Part shown: piece after piece, positions 26,415 to 34,199 of the stretch
Position numbering within the stretch: position 1 is the first letter of the stretch
How the letters are laid out: the number at the start of each line of letters is the position of its first letter
Source of the DNA: Candidatus Ozemibacter sibiricus
Lineage (GTDB): Bacteria > Muiribacteriota > Ozemobacteria > Ozemobacterales > Ozemobacteraceae
Assembly (NCBI GenBank): GCA_003327425.1
Contig: QOQW01000017.1
Location: forward strand, 83,102 to 147,101
Length of the DNA: 64,000 nt
Direction: 5' to 3'
Position numbers and translations under genes: made by a program
Notes under the pieces: model-generated
Told to the model about the DNA's origin: nothing
The model's input: only the letters and a program-made list of their open reading frames with translations
Databases searched by the model: none

Positions 26415-26459
26415 TTTTGCAACGCAAAAAAGTCTAGCGTACCGCCGCCGCCGTGTCAA
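26415..26459 (-). promoter_or_regulatory. promoter and operator of the symporter gene
   Basis: On the minus strand: TTGACA (26459-26454), 17-base spacer, TAGACT (26436-26431), then the inverted repeat TTTTGC-N3-GCAAAA (26429-26415) over the expected start. Same design as 21361-21409. A leader of about 75 bases follows before AGGAGG and ATG 26349. Confidence 0.75.
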
Positions 26460-26657
26460 GCCCCCTCGACCGCCGACCGCCGGCCGGCTGTCATAGCCGC
26501 CGGAAGCGGGTTGTCCCGCCGCGGGCCGCCCGTCATGGCCAGTCGGCATCCACCACCGGCGCGGCCCGACCACCCTGCGGCCATCTCGGTCGGGTCGCGG
26601 ACGCCTGGCCTGGCTCCTGCAGCCGTCACGAGCAGGGGCGCGGCCCGCGGCGCCGTC

Positions 26658-27464
26658 TCAGAGGTGCGGATAGTTGCTCAGAAAGCCGGTGACGTCGAGG
26701 CGGGTCAGGCGACCGTTGTTGGTCAAAAAGCCGGCCCGGTCGAGCTTGCCCAGGAAATGGACGATCATCTTCTTCCACCAGGGCCAGTCATGGGCCACAT
26801 CGTGGCCCCAGAGCTCGAACAGGTGCGGCACCCCTTTGTTGTTGAGATGGGCGGACACCGCGGCCGCTTCCCCGTTCCATTCTTCCCATGGCCCCTGACC
26901 GGCGCAGAAGATCAACAGATCGCGGCGCAGGTTGTCGAGGTAGAAGGGATCCTGCAAGCCGGGCAGGTACATCAGCGGATCGTTGAAATAGATGTCGTCG
27001 TTGCGGAAATCGCCCACCGCGAACGCGATGCTGTAGTTGCCGCTCAGGCAGATGGCGATATCGAACAGGTCGGGATGCCGCAGGATGAAATTGCCGGCAT
27101 GGTAGGCGCCGAAGCTGACGCCGGTGACGGCGATGCCGGCCCCCGCATGCCCGTCGCCCAGGATGAAGGGCACGATGTCATGGGTGATCGCCCAGTCATA
27201 GTCATTGGCCCGGCGCGCCTTGTCGGCGGGATGGGCATTGGCGAACCAGGTCTCGTGGTCGAGGCCGTCGACGCAATAGACCTGGATCTTCCCCGCCTCG
27301 ATGAACGGCGAGATGGCCTCGATCATGGCGAAGTTCTCGAAATCGAAAAACCGCCCGCTGGAGCTGGGAAACACCAGCAGCGGCTTGCCATGGTGCCCGA
27401 AGACCAGCATTTCGAGCGGCCGGCCGATCGCTTGGCTGGGGATGGCGAGGTAGGTCCGTTTCAT
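26658..27464 (-). CDS. alpha/beta-hydrolase of the esterase D/putative esterase family
   Basis: 268 residues. Alpha/beta-hydrolase fold with nucleophile elbow GVSFGAYHAGN (about residues 114-124; Ser116) and a C-terminal His in LWGHDVAHDWPWWKKMI (about 227-243), typical of the putative-esterase family. An N-terminal LVFPSSSGRFFDFENF would form the oxyanion region. Cytoplasmic (no signal). Its start overlaps the stop of the ATP-grasp gene by four bases (ATGA), so both act in one pathway: the ligase could form an amide or peptide-like bond and this enzyme cleave or transfer an acyl group. Substrate unknown. Confidence 0.85.
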   Translation of the reverse strand: MKRTYLAIPSQAIGRPLEMLVFGHHGKPLLVFPSSSGRFFDFENFAMIEAISPFIEAGKIQVYCVDGLDHETWFANAHPADKARRANDYDWAITHDIVPFILGDGHAGAGIAVTGVSFGAYHAGNFILRHPDLFDIAICLSGNYSIAFAVGDFRNDDIYFNDPLMYLPGLQDPFYLDNLRRDLLIFCAGQGPWEEWNGEAAAVSAHLNNKGVPHLFELWGHDVAHDWPWWKKMIVHFLGKLDRAGFLTNNGRLTRLDVTGFLSNYPHL

Positions 27465-28621
27465 GCTGCTTCCTCCTGGATGGCGGCGATCATGTCCCGC
27501 ACTTCGTCTTCGCTGGGCGAGCGCACCAGGAAGGCATACTGGCCCATCACCGCGTATTCGATGGGCGTCATGGCCTGGGCATGGACGATGCGGGCTCCGA
27601 AGCGGCGCCGCAGCTCTTCTTCGGAATACCGATAGGAGCGGTCGAGCTTGCGGCCGACATAGGCGCAATGGTACTTGCGTTCGAACTGGAAGTCCCGCCG
27701 GCCCTGCACGACGATGGCGGCCCACCAGTCGTAGACATCGATATCGGCGGAATAGTTGAACATGTGGGTGGTCAGACCGCCGGGCGGGCGCATGTTGATC
27801 TCCAGCCCGCGCAACTGCCGATCCGGCAGGCGGTAGAACTCGATGTGGAAGAACTTGCTGCGAATGCGAGCGGCTTCGACCACGCGGCGTCCCATCGCCT
27901 CGAGATCGCCGGGCACGGTGCGGAAGTTGTAGTAGGCCAGATTCTGGTTGAGCTTGACGATCCGGTGGATGTCGTTGTTGAAGAGGTGGCCCGTCCAGAA
28001 CACGATGTTGCCCTCGCGATCGGTGAGCCCATCGAAGGATTCGATGACGCCGTGGAGGTATTCCTCGATGAAATACGGATACGGCCCCCGCCCGGCAAAG
28101 AATGACCGCAGATCGTCGTCGTTGCGGATGGTGTAGGTATCGCCGGCGCCGACCCCCGAATCGGGCTTGATGAAGGCGGGGAACTTGCCCCCGATGAACT
28201 CGCGGCACTGGTCGAGACTCTCGACCAGCGCCCCCCGCGCGGTGGGCACCTGCGCGCGGGCGAATACCTGCTTCATCAGCGACTTGCGCTTGATGAAGGC
28301 CAGATCCCCGGGCCGGGGGCCGGGAATGTCGAAGGTTTCCCGCACCGCCGCTTCCAGCTCGATCCAGGGTTCGAGGTGCGATTCGACGTGGTCGAGGCGG
28401 CCCCAGCCGTCCCGGAAGTGGCGGCAGGCCTGCAACACCTGACCGGTGTCATGGAGGCTGTCGACCCGATAGTGACAGGTCAGGTACTGGCGAAGGTCCC
28501 AGGGGAGGGCCTCGTCGGGCAGATCGGTGACCCCGAAGACCCGCGCCCCATACCCCACCAGGTGGCGGGTGAACAGAGAGTAATGCGCAGGGAAATGCGG
28601 AGACAGATGGACGACGTTCAT
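27461..28621 (-). CDS. ATP-grasp carboxylate-amine ligase
   Basis: 386 residues from ATG 28621 (GGAAGGAAG upstream; longer frame has no site). ATP-grasp features: FIKRKSLMKQVFARAQVPTA (about 110-129), the conserved KFPAFIKPDSGVGAGDTYTI (about 146-165) with the ATP-binding Lys and Gly loop, FIEEYLHG near 186 and the metal-binding EINMRPPGG near 283-291. The N-terminal part (MNVVHLSPHFPAHYSLFTRH) is a pre-ATP-grasp Rossmann-like domain. Such enzymes join a carboxylate to an amine through an acylphosphate. Coupled by overlap to the esterase gene. The same gene pair occurs in other bacteria to my recollection, without assigned product. Confidence 0.85.
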   Translation of the reverse strand: MNVVHLSPHFPAHYSLFTRHLVGYGARVFGVTDLPDEALPWDLRQYLTCHYRVDSLHDTGQVLQACRHFRDGWGRLDHVESHLEPWIELEAAVRETFDIPGPRPGDLAFIKRKSLMKQVFARAQVPTARGALVESLDQCREFIGGKFPAFIKPDSGVGAGDTYTIRNDDDLRSFFAGRGPYPYFIEEYLHGVIESFDGLTDREGNIVFWTGHLFNNDIHRIVKLNQNLAYYNFRTVPGDLEAMGRRVVEAARIRSKFFHIEFYRLPDRQLRGLEINMRPPGGLTTHMFNYSADIDVYDWWAAIVVQGRRDFQFERKYHCAYVGRKLDRSYRYSEEELRRRFGARIVHAQAMTPIEYAVMGQYAFLVRSPSEDEVRDMIAAIQEEAA

Positions 28622-28672
28622 ACGGCTTCCTTCCGGCTGACGATGCCGCGGCCGAACGATGGCGGCAGGCCC

Positions 28673-28701
28673 ATGGTATCGAATGCCGTCCAGGATGACA
28701 A
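28673..28701 (-). promoter_or_regulatory. promoter of the ATP-grasp/esterase operon
   Basis: Minus strand TTGTCA (28701-28696), 17-base spacer, TACCAT (28678-28673); expected start near 28666, about 45 bases before ATG 28621. Confidence 0.6.
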
Positions 28702-28821
28702 CCCCTTCCTCCCTCGCGGCGCCTTCTCTTTGACACTCTTCGCCCACCTACGGGCGACAGGCGTGGCCCCTCCCCTGGCATGTTCGGCCGGCCGCGCGCG
28801 GGGAAACATCACGAAGCGGGT

Positions 28822-28850
28822 TTGGCGGGGCCTGCCACGGGCGGTATAAT
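28822..28850 (+). promoter_or_regulatory. promoter of the HEAT-ankyrin-ABC operon, near-leaderless
   Basis: TTGGCG (28822-28827), 17-base spacer and a perfect TATAAT (28845-28850). Only ten bases separate TATAAT from ATG 28861, so the transcript would have a leader of about 0-4 bases and no Shine-Dalgarno sequence. Confidence 0.7.
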
Positions 28851-28860
28851 GGCGATACCC

Positions 28861-31590
28861 ATGAGCCTGTCCGCCTTCATTCCCCAGGAACTGGAATCGC
28901 CGATCCGCTCCGCTCGCCTGCTCGCCCTGCAGAACGCCTTCTTCGAGGGCCAGAGCGAAGAGGAGCTGACCGCGCTCGAGCAGCGCGAGCCGCGCGAGGA
29001 GGACGAGGAATGCCGCCGGCTGTTGCGACAGGCGATCCAGGCCGTGCGGCGGCGACTGGGCAAGATCGACGCCGAACCTTCACCCGCCTTCGATCCCGCC
29101 GCCTTCCATCAGCGCTACCAGGCGGCCGACGCCGCCGCTCGCCTGCGGCTGCTGGAAGATCTCGACTCCCTGCAGCGCAGCGCCCTGGCCAGCCGCGCCC
29201 TCGACTGGTTCATCCACGCATCGGAACCGGCCCTGCAGGCCACCCTGATCAGGATGTTCGGCGAGTTCTGGCCGGCCGCCCGCCTCGAGCTGCTCGCCCC
29301 TCGCCTCCATGACCACTCGCTGAGCGTCCGGATGGCCGCCCTCGGGGTGCTGAGCAAGCGGGCGCCCCGCCTCATCGCCGACGACCTCGCCGCCCTGGCC
29401 GAGGCCGACGACCCCGGTCGGCGGGCCCTCGCCATCCGCGGCCTGTTCGGGCTCGAGCCGAGCCGCGCCCTGACCGCGTTGTCCGGCATGCTCCTGAGCC
29501 CGGATCCGGCGCAGCGGCGCACCGCCCTCCACGTCGGCCTGGCGCTCCCCTTCGAACAGGTCAAGCCCCTCCTGCTGCAGTTCATCGCTGTGGAAAGCGA
29601 TCCCGAGCTGCTCTGGCACGCCGGCCGCTCCTTCCAGCTCCATCCTGACGTCGATTCGCCCTATCGCCTGTGGGAGATCGCCGAGGAAAGCCCGCCCGCC
29701 AAGGCCGCGATGGTGCGGCGCATCTTGCACAGCGTCTGCGAAGCGATCAGCACCTCGAACCTGCTGGGCGAGGAGCGGAAATTCCACGAATACTATCAGC
29801 AACTGCAGGAATGGATCTACCGCAAGGCCGCCAATCGCTTCGTCCAGGACTGCATCGCCCGCCTCGCCCAGGAAGAAGACGGCGGGGAACCTCCCGAACT
29901 CGCCGCCGCCGTCCGCAAGCATATCCGCTCGGCTCCCGTCCGGGCCGCCTTCGAGGAAGCCCTGACCTGGCCCCTGGCGGAACCGGTCCGCCACCGCCTG
30001 GAACGCTGGCTGCAGGAAACCGCCGCCACCGAGCCCGCCGCCACCGCCCCCGATTCTTCCTCTCCACCATCGGCCCGCCCCGACTCGCCCCCGCCCCCCC
30101 CCGCCACGCTCGCCCCTCCCGCGACGCGCCCCGCCCCCCCTTCACCAGCGGCCGCCAGCCCGGCTGACCCCACGCCGGGCCCCCAGGATCGCTCCCCACC
30201 TGACTCCCAGGGGCCGACCAGCCGTGGCCAGGAGGTTTCTCCCGGTCTTTCCGAAGACAAGCCCGCTGCCCGGGCTGAACCGCCGCCGCCCGCCACCACC
30301 TCCAGCGCCCCCGCGAGCGATCGCGGCCCCGCGGTTCCCGCCGCCCGCCCCCCCCCCTCTCCCGAAGAGGCCCTGTTCGCCCAGGCCGCCAGCTGGGACC
30401 GCCAAGACCTGCCCCAGGCCAGGCCCATTCTGCAAAAAGCCCTGGCCGACCCCTCGCTGTCAGATCGCGCCCGCATCCTCCTGCTCCGCACCGCCCTGCG
30501 CCTGGGCGCCCGCGATTTCATCAGCACCGCGCGCGGCTGGCTGAAGCATCCCAATGAAGGAGTGGTCGCCGCCGCCATCGACTATTTGGCCTTCGCCGAC
30601 CCCGATGGACTGTTCCCGCTGATCGGCCAGTTCTTCCGCAACCCCGCCCAGCGGGTCGTCAGCGCCGCGATCAAGGCCCTGCGCCAGGTCGACCAGGCCC
30701 AGGCCGTCTCCTATCTCACCGCGATGCTGCGCGATCGACAGCCTTCCGTGCAGAAGGTGGCCCTCGGCTGCCTGGTCTTCGTCGATTTCGCCCTGATCCG
30801 CCAACCTCTGGCCGCCTTCATGGCCGGCACCCGCTCGCGAGAATGCCTGGAAGCCGCCCTCTGTCTCTTCCTGGCCAATCCCGAACCCGAGAACCTGCCC
30901 CTGCTCGACGAAGTCGCCCGGGCCCTGCCCGCCGACCTGCAGTCCCTGCTGCTGGAAGTGCGGAACAAGACCGAAGCCATGCTGGCCCGCTTCGGCCGCC
31001 GTGCCGACCCGGGACCCGCTTCCGATGCCGGTGCGATCGCGGGAACCCCGCCCGACCGGACCGCCCCGCCGCGCGCCACCGGCCCCAAGCCGGCCCCCGC
31101 GGCCAGACCGCCCGCGGTAACGACGGGCTTGCCCAAAGCCGAGCCTGCCCCGCGCCAGGCCCCCGCCGCCCCGGCCCCGGCCGCGCCCCTTCCTATCGCC
31201 CGATCCGGCCCCGAACGGCCTCGACCTCCCCACCCCGCTTCGCCGTCGCCCGGCGGGCGGCCTCCCAGTCCTCGCCCTGCCCCCCAGCATCTCGGCTCCG
31301 AGAAGAACCGCCCGCCGCGCCCATCCGCCCCTGGCGAAGTCCCTCCCCGGTGGTGGTCCACCCCCCAGACCTGGATGGCGGCCGGCGGCTTTTTCCTGGT
31401 CGGGGCGTTCTTCTATCTGCTCTCGGCGTTTCTGAGCCCATTGAACGAACGGCCGACCTCGCCCGCCTGGTCAGGCGACCCCATCATCCGCAGCGCGCCG
31501 GCCACCGACAACGCCTCCGGCCCCCTCACCACCAGCGCCGATCTGTTCGCCGAGTACCGACGCCTGAAACGGCGCGGCAAGACCCCATGA
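28861..31590 (+). CDS. large HEAT-repeat protein with C-terminal membrane anchor
   Basis: 909 residues from ATG 28861. Two blocks of HEAT-like helical repeats (about 55-390 and 495-710; for example LHDHSLSVRMAALGVLSKRA, FRNPAQRVVSAAIKALRQVD, LRDRQPSVQKVALGCLVFVD) are separated by a very Pro/Ala/Ser-rich linker (about 390-490) and followed by another Pro-rich stretch. A single hydrophobic helix (TWMAAGGFFLVGAFFYLLSA) near residue 840 anchors it, with about 50 residues after it. Probably a scaffold at the inner membrane. It heads a tightly overlapping operon with an ankyrin protein and an ABC exporter, so it may help place or regulate that transporter. No catalytic motif. Confidence 0.75.
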   Translation: MSLSAFIPQELESPIRSARLLALQNAFFEGQSEEELTALEQREPREEDEECRRLLRQAIQAVRRRLGKIDAEPSPAFDPAAFHQRYQAADAAARLRLLEDLDSLQRSALASRALDWFIHASEPALQATLIRMFGEFWPAARLELLAPRLHDHSLSVRMAALGVLSKRAPRLIADDLAALAEADDPGRRALAIRGLFGLEPSRALTALSGMLLSPDPAQRRTALHVGLALPFEQVKPLLLQFIAVESDPELLWHAGRSFQLHPDVDSPYRLWEIAEESPPAKAAMVRRILHSVCEAISTSNLLGEERKFHEYYQQLQEWIYRKAANRFVQDCIARLAQEEDGGEPPELAAAVRKHIRSAPVRAAFEEALTWPLAEPVRHRLERWLQETAATEPAATAPDSSSPPSARPDSPPPPPATLAPPATRPAPPSPAAASPADPTPGPQDRSPPDSQGPTSRGQEVSPGLSEDKPAARAEPPPPATTSSAPASDRGPAVPAARPPPSPEEALFAQAASWDRQDLPQARPILQKALADPSLSDRARILLLRTALRLGARDFISTARGWLKHPNEGVVAAAIDYLAFADPDGLFPLIGQFFRNPAQRVVSAAIKALRQVDQAQAVSYLTAMLRDRQPSVQKVALGCLVFVDFALIRQPLAAFMAGTRSRECLEAALCLFLANPEPENLPLLDEVARALPADLQSLLLEVRNKTEAMLARFGRRADPGPASDAGAIAGTPPDRTAPPRATGPKPAPAARPPAVTTGLPKAEPAPRQAPAAPAPAAPLPIARSGPERPRPPHPASPSPGGRPPSPRPAPQHLGSEKNRPPRPSAPGEVPPRWWSTPQTWMAAGGFFLVGAFFYLLSAFLSPLNERPTSPAWSGDPIIRSAPATDNASGPLTTSADLFAEYRRLKRRGKTP

Positions 31591-32447
31591 GCCACGCTCC
31601 GTCATCGTCTCACCAATCGCCGCCCAGACCGCCCTTTCCTGCCTCCGGCCACTGGCGACGCCCTTCGACCATGGCCTGGCCCCAGCGACCCACCACTGCT
31701 CAGAGGCCGCCCGCCCGCTCCTTCCAACAAAGAGCCCTGGTGGCGATCGCCAGCTTGCTGGTCCTGATCGCGGCGACGGCTTCCTGGTCGCCAGCCAGAG
31801 GCGCCGAGCCGCCGGCCTCCGAGGCCGATCTCCACATCCTGGCCGAACAGGGCGATCTCTCCGGAGTCAAACGATGGCTGGCCCGCCATCCCCAGGCCAT
31901 CGCCTGGCGGGATGCCCTCGGCCTCGAGCCTCTCCACCGCGCCGTCCGCAGCGGGAATCGCGCCCTGGTCGAGTTCCTCGTCCAGCGCGGCGCTCCGCTC
32001 GATACGCCCGATGGCCTGCAAGGCTGGACGCCCTTGCATCACGCCGCCCGCCTCGGCTATGTCGGCATCGTCAAAGTTCTGCTAGCCCGGGGTGCCGCCT
32101 CCTCGCCGCCCGATCGGCGAGGCCAGACCCCGCTCCACCTCGCCGCCCGCCTCGGCAAGGCCGCGACCGTGGCCGTCCTGCTCCAGCACGGCGCCCAGGT
32201 CGATCCCACCAACCTGTGGGACCGCACCCCCCTGCACGAGGCCGTGCGCCTGGGCCGCGAGGCCGACGATCCTGCCGCCGCCCGCGCCGTCGACGACTAC
32301 CTGACGGCCGCCCGGCATCTCGTGGCGGCAGGAGCCTGGCTCGATGCCCGCGACGCCCAGGGCCGCACCGTGCTGGCGCTGGCGCTCGAGGCCGGCTGCC
32401 CGCCGGCCTTCCTCGACTGGCTGCGCTCCCTCGGCGCCTCCCTGTGA
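31587..32447 (+). CDS. exported or membrane-anchored ankyrin-repeat protein
   Basis: 286 residues; ATG overlaps the HEAT-gene stop by four bases. Pro-rich cytoplasmic lead, then one hydrophobic helix (RALVAIASLLVLIAATASWS, about 48-67) that is a signal anchor or signal peptide (possible cleavage ARG|AEP). Four to five ankyrin repeats follow, e.g. LGLEPLHRAVRSGNRALVEF, GWTPLHHAARLGYVGIVKVL, GQTPLHLAARLGKAATVAVL, DRTPLHEAVRLGRE. They would lie in the periplasm. Ankyrin repeats mediate protein contacts; the partner is unknown but its operon mates are a HEAT scaffold and an ABC exporter. Confidence 0.85.
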   Translation: MSHAPSSSHQSPPRPPFPASGHWRRPSTMAWPQRPTTAQRPPARSFQQRALVAIASLLVLIAATASWSPARGAEPPASEADLHILAEQGDLSGVKRWLARHPQAIAWRDALGLEPLHRAVRSGNRALVEFLVQRGAPLDTPDGLQGWTPLHHAARLGYVGIVKVLLARGAASSPPDRRGQTPLHLAARLGKAATVAVLLQHGAQVDPTNLWDRTPLHEAVRLGREADDPAAARAVDDYLTAARHLVAAGAWLDARDAQGRTVLALALEAGCPPAFLDWLRSLGASL

Positions 32448-32449
32448 AC

Positions 32450-33343
32450 ATGAACGACCTTCTACCGCCCGACCCGCCCGGCCCGCCCCACCCGCCCGAC
32501 CCCGCCGTCCCCGAACCGCTGCCGCTCGTCGTCGAGCAGCTCGCCAAGTCGTATCGCAGCAAGCATGGCGAACCGTTTCCCGCCGTGAAGGGCATTTCGT
32601 TCACGGTCGCGCCGGGGGAATGCTTCGGTCTTCTAGGGCCCAACGGGGCCGGGAAATCGACCTCCATGAACTGCATCGTCGGGTTCTACCCCCCGACCGC
32701 CGGGCGGGTCTTCCTGCTGGGCATCGATGTCCATGCCGATCCCAAGCGCGCCCGCGCCCGCCTCGGCGTCTGCTCGCAGGAAGACACGCTCGACACCGAT
32801 TTCACCGTCTTCGACCAGATGGTGCTCTATGCCTCGTTTTTCCGCATCCCCGAAGCCGAGGCCGAACGCCGCACCCGCCATCTGCTCGAACGGTTCGGCC
32901 TCGCCCACAAAGCCCAGGAGCCGGTCGAAGCCTTGTCGGGCGGCATGCGCCGCCGCCTGCAGGTGGCCCGGGCCCTGGTCGCCGACCCGCGCCTGCTCAT
33001 CCTCGACGAACCGACCACCGGGCTCGATCCCGAGGCCCGACGGGTGGTGTGGAACGTCATCGACGACTTTCGCCGCGGGGGCGGGGCCATTTTGCTGTCG
33101 ACCCATTACATGCAGGAGGCTGAGCGGCTGTGCGACCGGGTGGGCATCATCCACCAGGGGCTGATCCTCGATGTGGCGCCTCCCGCCGCCTTGATCGCCC
33201 GTCACCTCGGACCGGCCACCGTGCGCGAAGAGATCAGGCCGGGCGTGTTCTGGGAACGTCCACCCAATCTCGAAGACGTCTACCTCAAGTTGACCGGCAC
33301 TTCCCTGACCAGCGGACCCACCGATGAGGAGGCCAGGGAATGA
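32450..33343 (+). CDS. ABC transporter ATP-binding protein (ABC-2/NodI-like)
   Basis: 297 residues. Start ATG 32450; a GTG at 32444 overlapping the ankyrin stop is an alternative. Walker A LLGPNGAGKST (61-71), Q-loop near GVCSQEDTLD (107-116), signature LSGGMRRRLQVARALV, Walker B RLLILDEPTTGLDPE and the switch His in LLSTHYMQEAERL. After the ATPase core comes a short regulatory end. The close permease partner (ABC-2 type) makes this an exporter similar to NodIJ, DrrAB or polysaccharide/lipid exporters. Pro-rich first 25 residues. Confidence 0.92.
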   Translation: MNDLLPPDPPGPPHPPDPAVPEPLPLVVEQLAKSYRSKHGEPFPAVKGISFTVAPGECFGLLGPNGAGKSTSMNCIVGFYPPTAGRVFLLGIDVHADPKRARARLGVCSQEDTLDTDFTVFDQMVLYASFFRIPEAEAERRTRHLLERFGLAHKAQEPVEALSGGMRRRLQVARALVADPRLLILDEPTTGLDPEARRVVWNVIDDFRRGGGAILLSTHYMQEAERLCDRVGIIHQGLILDVAPPAALIARHLGPATVREEIRPGVFWERPPNLEDVYLKLTGTSLTSGPTDEEARE

Positions 33344-34107
33344 TCGAGGGCTGGGCCATCTGGGTGGTGTGGCGACGCTATTTCGCCATCTACCGCAAGG
33401 ATATCCGCTTCGGGCTGACCACGACCTTCGTCGAGCCCATCCTCTATCTGCTGTCGTTCGGCTACGGCCTCGGCACGATGGTCGGCACCATCCAGGTCGA
33501 TGGAATCGAGCTGACCTACCGCCAGTTCATCTTCGCCGGCATCGCCGCTCAGACCGTCCTCTTCCAGGGCTTTTTCGAGGCGGCTTATGGCAGTTTCGTA
33601 CGCATGTACTACCAGCGCATCTACCAGGCCATGGCCATGACCCCGATCACCCTGGCGGAAGTGCTGTGGGGCGAACTCCTGTGGGATGCCACCAAAGGCT
33701 CGATCGCCGCCGCGGCGGTGCTGCTGATCGGCGGCCTGACCGGCGACTTCCTGGCCCTGGGCGCCCTCGCCGCCCTGCCGGTGACCTTCCTCAGCGCCCT
33801 GCTGTTCGCCGCCCTGGGCCTGCTGTCGGCCGCCTGGGCCGCCTCGATCGATGAGATCTCCTATCCCCAGTTCCTCTTCATCTTCCCGATGTTCCTGTTC
33901 TGCGGGGTCTTCTATCCCCTCGACCAGCTGCCCGCCTGGCTGCAGACCTTCGTCTGGTTCCTGCCCTTGACCCCGGTCGTCTCGCTGCTGCGCAGTCTCA
34001 CCCTCGGCACGCCCATCTTCTGGCGAGCCATTCCCCTGTTGCTCATCTGGCTGGCTGCAGCCGTCCGCCTCTCGCGCCAACGCATGCTGGCCCGCCTGAT
34101 CAAATAA
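33340..34107 (+). CDS. ABC-2 type permease (NodJ/DrrB-like)
   Basis: 255 residues; start overlaps the ATPase stop by four bases. Six hydrophobic helices, with ABC-2 signatures FVEPILYLLSFGYGLG, FIFAGIAAQTVLFQGFFEAA, YQAMAMTPITLAEVLWGEL and FLFIFPMFLFCGVFYPLDQLP. It forms the membrane part of an exporter with the ATPase at 32450-33343. Cargo unknown: lipid, polysaccharide or small molecule are all possible for the family. Confidence 0.92.
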   Translation: MIEGWAIWVVWRRYFAIYRKDIRFGLTTTFVEPILYLLSFGYGLGTMVGTIQVDGIELTYRQFIFAGIAAQTVLFQGFFEAAYGSFVRMYYQRIYQAMAMTPITLAEVLWGELLWDATKGSIAAAAVLLIGGLTGDFLALGALAALPVTFLSALLFAALGLLSAAWAASIDEISYPQFLFIFPMFLFCGVFYPLDQLPAWLQTFVWFLPLTPVVSLLRSLTLGTPIFWRAIPLLLIWLAAAVRLSRQRMLARLIK

Positions 34108-34199
34108 CCCCTCGATCCACGGGGAAAAATCCGTCACCGCCACCGCCGCCTTGGTCGGCGGTTCGACTCAGCGAGGCGGTCGCGCCGCCAGACGAGCCG

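Noticed and set aside
24850..26496. 548-codon plus-strand frame
   Set aside because: Antisense shadow of the symporter gene; low-complexity His/Asp/Gln composition and no ribosome site.
26658..28208. 516-codon minus-strand reading as one protein
   Set aside because: The first half is an out-of-frame shadow of the ATP-grasp gene; the real esterase begins at ATG 27464 with an ATGA overlap.
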